From NCBI GenBank assembly GCA_945885485.1, contig CAMCYT010000086.1, positions 1 to 9,752 on the forward strand: a DNA stretch of 9,752 bases. The letters run 5' to 3'. Made by a program: the position numbers and the translations under genes. Of this stretch, positions 6,908 through 9,752 are shown in pieces. Source of the stretch: Prosthecobacter debontii. GTDB taxonomy: Bacteria; Verrucomicrobiota; Verrucomicrobiia; Verrucomicrobiales; Akkermansiaceae. How positions within the stretch are numbered: the first letter of the stretch is position 1; each line of letters begins with the position of its first letter. The notes under the pieces are model-generated. The model did no database searches, was not told the DNA's origin, and worked only from the letters and a program-made list of their open reading frames with translations.

Positions 6908-7669
6908 ATGAGAGAGCTACTCACACCTACCGCGCAACAACTCAGGGAACCTGCGACCGGAGCGATCCTGCGAGCCGCGTTGATCGCGGCGGCTGGCTTT
7001 GGAATTTACGGATTCACGGTGGGTTACTGGCGATCACCAGTCATGGGCTGGTATGTCGCGTTGAAAATGCCTTTGTTAATCACGCTGACCTTAGCTTGCA
7101 ATGGGCTACTCAACGGTTTGCTCGGGTTGTTGCTCGGTAGTGGGCTGAGTTTTAAGCAATCTCTTCACGCCCTACTCAATGGATTTGCAATTACCGCACT
7201 GATTCTCGGATCGGTAGCTCCCGTCACATTTTTCCTAGCGATCAATGTGCCAGCCCATGATTCAGCGCAGGCGATCACTTCGCATTCTGCCTATCTTCTG
7301 ACACATGTTTCGCTCATCGCCATCGCCGGCCTCGTGGGAGTGATCCACCTAGCTAAATTGTTAGAATCTTACACCCATTCCCGCACAATCGCCCGAGCGA
7401 CCCTCGGTGCATGGATCGCAGGCAATGCCTTTCTGGGTTGTCAGTTCTCTTGGGTACTACGCCCTTTCTTCGGATCACCAGGACTCAAGGTCGCCTTCAT
7501 TCGTGAAAATCCTATGGAGGGAAACTTTTACGAATCCGTCTGGAGAGCGATGCGCCGATTGCTCGAAAAATGCGATTTTGAATCCCTCGGGCTGATGGGA
7601 ATCAGCATCGGGGTGGTGATTTTTATCATTCTCCAAATTAGAAACCAACAAACCAAACCAAAGCCATGA
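6908..7669 (+). CDS. Polytopic membrane protein with RPFFG motif, uncharacterised family
   Basis: Residues are numbered from the alternative GTG start at 6884 (261 residues); ATG 6908 gives 253 and is preferred because the GTG lies right against the CreB-like boxes. Six hydrophobic segments are visible: about 27-48, 56-85, 98-120, 138-160, 170-191 and 237-252. A hydrophilic stretch after the fifth holds the conserved-looking WVLRPFFGSPG (190-200) and the nearby EGNFYESVW. From memory, similar endings (QLGWTLRPFFG followed by GNFY) occur in an uncharacterised membrane protein family of cyanobacteria and others, sometimes named 'actin-binding WH2 domain-containing', for which I see no functional support. 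It occupies the place of creD but shows no resemblance to CreD. It overlaps the next gene by four bases and appears to be its paralogue. Confidence 0.75.
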   Translation: MRELLTPTAQQLREPATGAILRAALIAAAGFGIYGFTVGYWRSPVMGWYVALKMPLLITLTLACNGLLNGLLGLLLGSGLSFKQSLHALLNGFAITALILGSVAPVTFFLAINVPAHDSAQAITSHSAYLLTHVSLIAIAGLVGVIHLAKLLESYTHSRTIARATLGAWIAGNAFLGCQFSWVLRPFFGSPGLKVAFIRENPMEGNFYESVWRAMRRLLEKCDFESLGLMGISIGVVIFIILQIRNQQTKPKP

Positions 7670-8424
7670 ACGAAGAACATCCATTACCATCAACTACTCC
7701 AACACCTCCACCGTTGAACCCAACCCCTCCACCCCTCAATCCTTCACAATACGTACCGATTCCCAAAAATCCGAACATTCGGGATCTTTTCGAAATCCTG
7801 CTCCGGAGGCCCGCACAACTCGCAGGTCATCAGGTCTGCGAGGAGAAACCCACGCTGTTGCGCTTCGGCCTGATCGCGTTGTTGTCGATCCTTGTCTTCG
7901 GCTTTGTGTTAGGAACCTTTGCTTACGAAGATCAACTCTGGGCTGCTCCAGTGAAAATGGGCGGCGGAATGTTGTTTGCGGGGATCATCTGCTTCCCGAG
8001 CCTATATATATTTTCCATTCTCGCCGGATCAAACGCATCGGCTGCACGCATGGGCGGATTGCTCAGCGGCATGCTAGCGATGGCTGGATTGCTGCTGATG
8101 GGATTTGCGCCAGCGCTTTGGATCTTTGCACAAGGCACGAGCTCCTTCGGATTCATGGGCGGACTAGCGCTGTTGTCGTGGCTGGTCGCCTTAATCTTTG
8201 CCTTTCGATTCTTGCGCGTTGCACTCCGCGAAACAGGCGCCACTCAGAACGCTCCGCTCACCATCTGGTGCGTTATTTTCCTGCTCGTTACCCTACAACT
8301 CTCCACCAGCCTGCGCCCCATTCTCGGAACCTCCGATAAGTTCCTCAACACCGAGAAAAAATTCTTCCTCGAGCATTGGAGCGACACGATGGATAAATCG
8401 CTTAAACCGAAGGAGAAAAAATAA
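7666..8424 (+). CDS. Polytopic membrane protein with proline-rich N-terminus, paralogue of upstream gene
   Basis: 252 residues. The N-terminus is soluble and proline-rich, with an exact tandem PTPPPLN PTPPPLN (residues 12-25). Then come five hydrophobic segments at about 64-85, 97-120, 130-156, 163-185 and 198-214, and a charged, lysine-rich tail. It matches the upstream protein segment by segment: GLIALL...GFVLG against ALIAAA...GFTVG, a KM pair before segment 2, an AP pair at the end of segment 3 (148-149 against 112-113), and SLRPILGTS (216-223) against VLRPFFGSP after segment 5. It lacks the last membrane segment of its partner. The ATGA overlap with the upstream stop and the lack of a ribosome-binding site point to coupled translation. 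The pair may form a hetero-oligomer in the inner membrane; the function is unknown. Confidence 0.78.
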   Translation: MNEEHPLPSTTPTPPPLNPTPPPLNPSQYVPIPKNPNIRDLFEILLRRPAQLAGHQVCEEKPTLLRFGLIALLSILVFGFVLGTFAYEDQLWAAPVKMGGGMLFAGIICFPSLYIFSILAGSNASAARMGGLLSGMLAMAGLLLMGFAPALWIFAQGTSSFGFMGGLALLSWLVALIFAFRFLRVALRETGATQNAPLTIWCVIFLLVTLQLSTSLRPILGTSDKFLNTEKKFFLEHWSDTMDKSLKPKEKK

Positions 8425-8432
8425 CAATCGCA

Positions 8433-8450
8433 CATCATGTTAACATAATG
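8433..8450. promoter_or_regulatory. Near-perfect palindrome over the -35 element, operator-like
   Basis: CATCATGTTAACATAATG is symmetric at 8 of 9 base pairs, with a perfect ten-base core ATGTTAACAT (8437-8446). It lies 9 bases after the stop of the second membrane protein gene and includes the proposed -35 element of the hydrolase promoter. Dimeric repressors commonly use sites of this size. No cognate regulator can be named. Confidence 0.4.
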
Positions 8451-8467
8451 ACCGCGGATTTTATACT
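8440..8467 (+). promoter_or_regulatory. Sigma-70-type promoter of the hydrolase gene
   Basis: TTAACA (8440-8445; five of six matches to TTGACA), a 16-base spacer, then TATACT (8462-8467; five of six matches to TATAAT). Transcription would start near 8474, leaving a leader of about 44 bases before ATG 8518. The best promoter match noticed in the window. Confidence 0.5.
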
Positions 8468-8487
8468 CGCCGAAAGCAGGCAGTATA
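8462..8487. repeat. Inverted repeat/hairpin TATACT-GCC...GGC-AGTATA
   Basis: Arms TATACT plus GCC (8462-8467, 8469-8471) pair with GGC plus AGTATA (8479-8487), giving nine pairs with one bulged C (8468) and a seven-base loop. No T-run follows, so it is a poor intrinsic terminator. The left arm is the proposed -10 element, so it may be a second operator; alternatively the hairpin acts as a 3' end of the upstream message. Confidence 0.4.
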
Positions 8488-8517
8488 GATGAGGGTGAAT
8501 CTCCTTTTATTTGTCTC

Positions 8518-9435
8518 ATGAAACACCTTTCTCTTGCCGCCCTTTTTATCGCGATCCTGCCCGCGTGGTCACTTGCCGAAGAACCGATGAAAATCATCGA
8601 TACTCACGTCCACCTCTACTCTCTAGACAGGCCGGATGGAATCGGTTGGATCAAAAAAGACAACGAGATACTTTATCGCGATCATCTGCCAGAAACCCAC
8701 GAGCCCATCGCCAAAGCCAACGGCGTGAGCGGAGTGGTACTGGTACAAGCCGGCCAAAGCATTCCGGATAACCAATGGAATCTCGATGTTTCCGCCAATA
8801 ATAAACACCTGTATCGCGGAGTCGTAGGAAACCTCTCACTTGTCATCGGCTCCGATGAATTCAAACCGCTCTTCGAAACACTCTGCAAAGATCCACGCTA
8901 TCTCGGCTACCGTCTTTCAGGTCGTCCTAAAAATGAAATCAACGAGGATTTCTACCGCGACCTCAAAGCCACGGCCACCGCAAGTAAAAGCGTGGATTTC
9001 CTACTCGGTGGCTACACTTTAAAAGAGGTCGAAGCCGTTGCTAAAAAAGTGCCGGAATTACGCATCATCATCGACCACTTCGGCGGCGTGCAACTCAATG
9101 GCGACCCACTCAAGCCCGAATGGATAGCCGACTTCCGCGCGGTCGCAAAACTGCCGAACGTTTTCTGCAAAGTTTCCGCGCTCTATGGCCGAGTCGCCAT
9201 ACAACCCGCGCCGAAAGATCTCGCCTATTACAAGCCCATCCTCGACCTAGCCTTCGAATGCTTCGGCGAAGATCGCTTGGTCTATGGCAGCGACTGGCCC
9301 GTCACCGAAAACACCAGCGACTATGCTTCGGTGCTAACCCTGACCCGCTCCTACTTCACACCCAAAGGAGCCGAAGTTTGCGAAAAACTATTTCACCGCA
9401 ACGCAGAGAAATTCTACGCCATCACCAAAAGGTAG
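8518..9435 (+). CDS. Secreted amidohydrolase_2 (COG3618-type, lactonase-like) metal-dependent hydrolase
   Basis: 305 residues. An N-terminal signal peptide (KHLSLAALFIAILPAWSLA, likely cleaved after A20) supports ATG 8518 as the start. The mature protein has the TIM-barrel amidohydrolase_2 pattern: metal ligands H30 and H32 in DTHVHLY, a GYRLSG segment (130-135), H187 in IIIDHFGG, and the catalytic aspartate D259 in VYGSDWPV, with a HRNAEKFY ending. This family includes L-fucono-1,5-lactonase, L-rhamnono-lactonase and 2-pyrone-4,6-dicarboxylate hydrolase. Substrate cannot be told from sequence, but an exported enzyme suggests action on a sugar lactone or related compound in the periplasm or outside. 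No sugar catabolism genes are adjacent in the window. It has its own promoter and is probably separate from the creBC operon. No Shine-Dalgarno sequence is seen. Confidence 0.82.
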   Translation: MKHLSLAALFIAILPAWSLAEEPMKIIDTHVHLYSLDRPDGIGWIKKDNEILYRDHLPETHEPIAKANGVSGVVLVQAGQSIPDNQWNLDVSANNKHLYRGVVGNLSLVIGSDEFKPLFETLCKDPRYLGYRLSGRPKNEINEDFYRDLKATATASKSVDFLLGGYTLKEVEAVAKKVPELRIIIDHFGGVQLNGDPLKPEWIADFRAVAKLPNVFCKVSALYGRVAIQPAPKDLAYYKPILDLAFECFGEDRLVYGSDWPVTENTSDYASVLTLTRSYFTPKGAEVCEKLFHRNAEKFYAITKR

Positions 9436-9456
9436 GGTCGTCGCGCCGCGACGACC
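9436..9456. repeat. GC-rich palindrome directly after the hydrolase stop
   Basis: Ten-base arms GGTCGTCGCG and CGCGACGACC flank a single central C, starting on the base after the TAG stop. In RNA it would fold as a stem of eight or so pairs with a five-base loop. Only a weak T-rich stretch (gatttgtcatt) follows, so it may act as a terminator or mRNA 3' stabiliser, or be a copy of a REP-like dispersed palindrome. Confidence 0.6.
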
Positions 9457-9457
9457 G

Positions 9458-9522
9458 ATTTGTCATTCAGATGAGGACGCACGAATTGAAGTAACCGAAG
9501 AATCGATTTCCGAATGACAAAT
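9458..9522. repeat. 65-base element with perfect 11-base terminal inverted repeats
   Basis: ATTTGTCATTC (9458-9468) and its exact reverse complement GAATGACAAAT (9512-9522) enclose 43 bases with little further symmetry and no gene. The form is that of a very small MITE-like or palindromic repeat unit, and it lies next to the GC-rich palindrome, with which it may form one composite element. Its ends do not match the insertion sequence end at 9606. Confidence 0.45.
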
Positions 9523-9569
9523 ATTGATCCTACTTCGCTATCACCGTCGCCAAGGCTATGCTAGTCAAG

Positions 9570-9591
9570 AAAGCTTGAACGGCCAAGTTTT
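9570..9591. terminator. Weak stem-loop with flanking A and T runs
   Basis: AAAGCTTG pairs with CAAGTTTT (one G-T pair) around the loop aacggc, with T residues following on the plus strand and on the minus strand too. The stem is AT-rich and short of GC pairs, so it is only a tentative bidirectional terminator. Confidence 0.2.
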
Positions 9592-9605
9592 TGATATTAA
9601 AGAAA

Positions 9606-9752
9606 GGGGCTGTACTAGCTAAGCGACAAAAAACCGCATAACTAGACAAGTCAATGTATCAAAGAAAAAGCCGTCTTCCAGCCCGAAAGCAAAGCGAGTT
9701 AATCAAACTTTTTGTCGTAGGCGCAACAGCTCGTGCAGCGGCCGAGATCACC
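9606..9752 (+). mobile_element. Left end of an IS1595-family (IS1016-like) insertion sequence, cut by window end
   Basis: A sequence starting GGGGCTGTACTAGCTAAG (9606-9623) resembles the terminal inverted repeat I remember for IS1016/IS1595-type elements. It is 48 bases before a transposase-like start codon, a normal spacing. The bases just outside (taaagaaa, 9598-9605) would be the eight-base target duplication if the family assignment holds. The right end and the other copy of the target are outside the window. Confidence 0.55.
9654..9752 (+). CDS. IS1595-family transposase, N-terminal 33 residues (3' end outside window)
   Basis: From ATG 9654 the frame is open to the last base. The translation begins MYQRKSRLPARKQSELIKL and continues FVVGATARAAAEIT. 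This follows the N-terminal pattern KSRLxxxKQxxLIELFVAGxTARTAAELVG remembered from IS1016-type transposases of the IS1595 family. It corresponds to the helix-turn-helix DNA-binding start; the zinc-ribbon and DDE-type catalytic (ISXO2-like) domains would lie beyond the window. A chance open frame of this size is possible, but the motif match together with the upstream terminal-repeat-like sequence makes it likely. Whether the gene is intact cannot be told. Confidence 0.6.
   Translation, partial: MYQRKSRLPARKQSELIKLFVVGATARAAAEIT

Noticed and set aside
6908..7669. Assignment of the gene after creC as creD
   Set aside because: CreD is about 450 residues with a large periplasmic domain; this protein is about 255 residues, almost entirely membrane-embedded, with a different motif (RPFFG).
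8495..8499. Single GTGAA before the hydrolase gene as a CreB half-site
   Set aside because: No second box is found 11 bases to either side, so nothing supports CreB control of the hydrolase.
9457..9653. A small gene in the spacer after the hydrolase
   Set aside because: Only a short out-of-frame extension of a hydrolase shadow frame is present (ending at 9494); the stretch is dominated by inverted repeats.
1..9752. CRISPR arrays, tRNA or rRNA genes
   Set aside because: No regularly spaced repeats of CRISPR size and no cloverleaf or rRNA-like sequence were noticed on either strand.

Overview
The window looks like chromosomal DNA of a member of the PVC group, most likely a verrucomicrobium. 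This rests on remembered resemblances and was not searched. The clues are a DUF3500-type protein of the planctomycete/verrucomicrobial kind, a large TerB/FHA-like ABCG transporter fusion, a CreBC two-component system, very few recognisable Shine-Dalgarno sequences, and a low-complexity intergenic tract of a kind seen in that group.

Layout. At 2-625 is the C-terminal part of a DUF3500-like protein, cut by the window start. Its stop codon directly abuts the stop codon of a convergent yidD gene on the minus strand (626-862). From 956 rightward everything is on the plus strand: a 1211-residue half-transporter with N-terminal TerB-like and FHA-like regions, an ABCG-type ATPase and an ABC-2 membrane domain (956-4591); creB (4696-5400) and creC (5391-6836), overlapping by 10 bases; two overlapping genes for small polytopic membrane proteins that appear to be diverged paralogues (6908-7669 and 7666-8424); a secreted amidohydrolase_2/lactonase-type hydrolase (8518-9435) with its own promoter; then a palindrome-rich spacer and the left end of what looks like an IS1595-family (IS1016-like) element, cut by the window end (9606-9752).

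How the parts may work together. CreC is an inner-membrane sensor kinase and CreB its OmpR-type partner. In Enterobacteria the next gene is creD, a membrane protein and the main CreB target. Here that place is taken by the two paralogous membrane proteins. The gap between creC and the first of them holds four TTCAC-like pentamers at exact 11-base spacing (6843-6880). The E. coli CreB 'cre tag' is two TTCAC boxes separated by 6 bases, which is also an 11-base period. The sequence therefore suggests a CreBC regulon with a different membrane output in the creD position. A second operator-like arrangement lies before the amidohydrolase: a near-consensus promoter whose -35 element sits inside an 18-base near-palindrome and whose -10 element is one arm of a hairpin.
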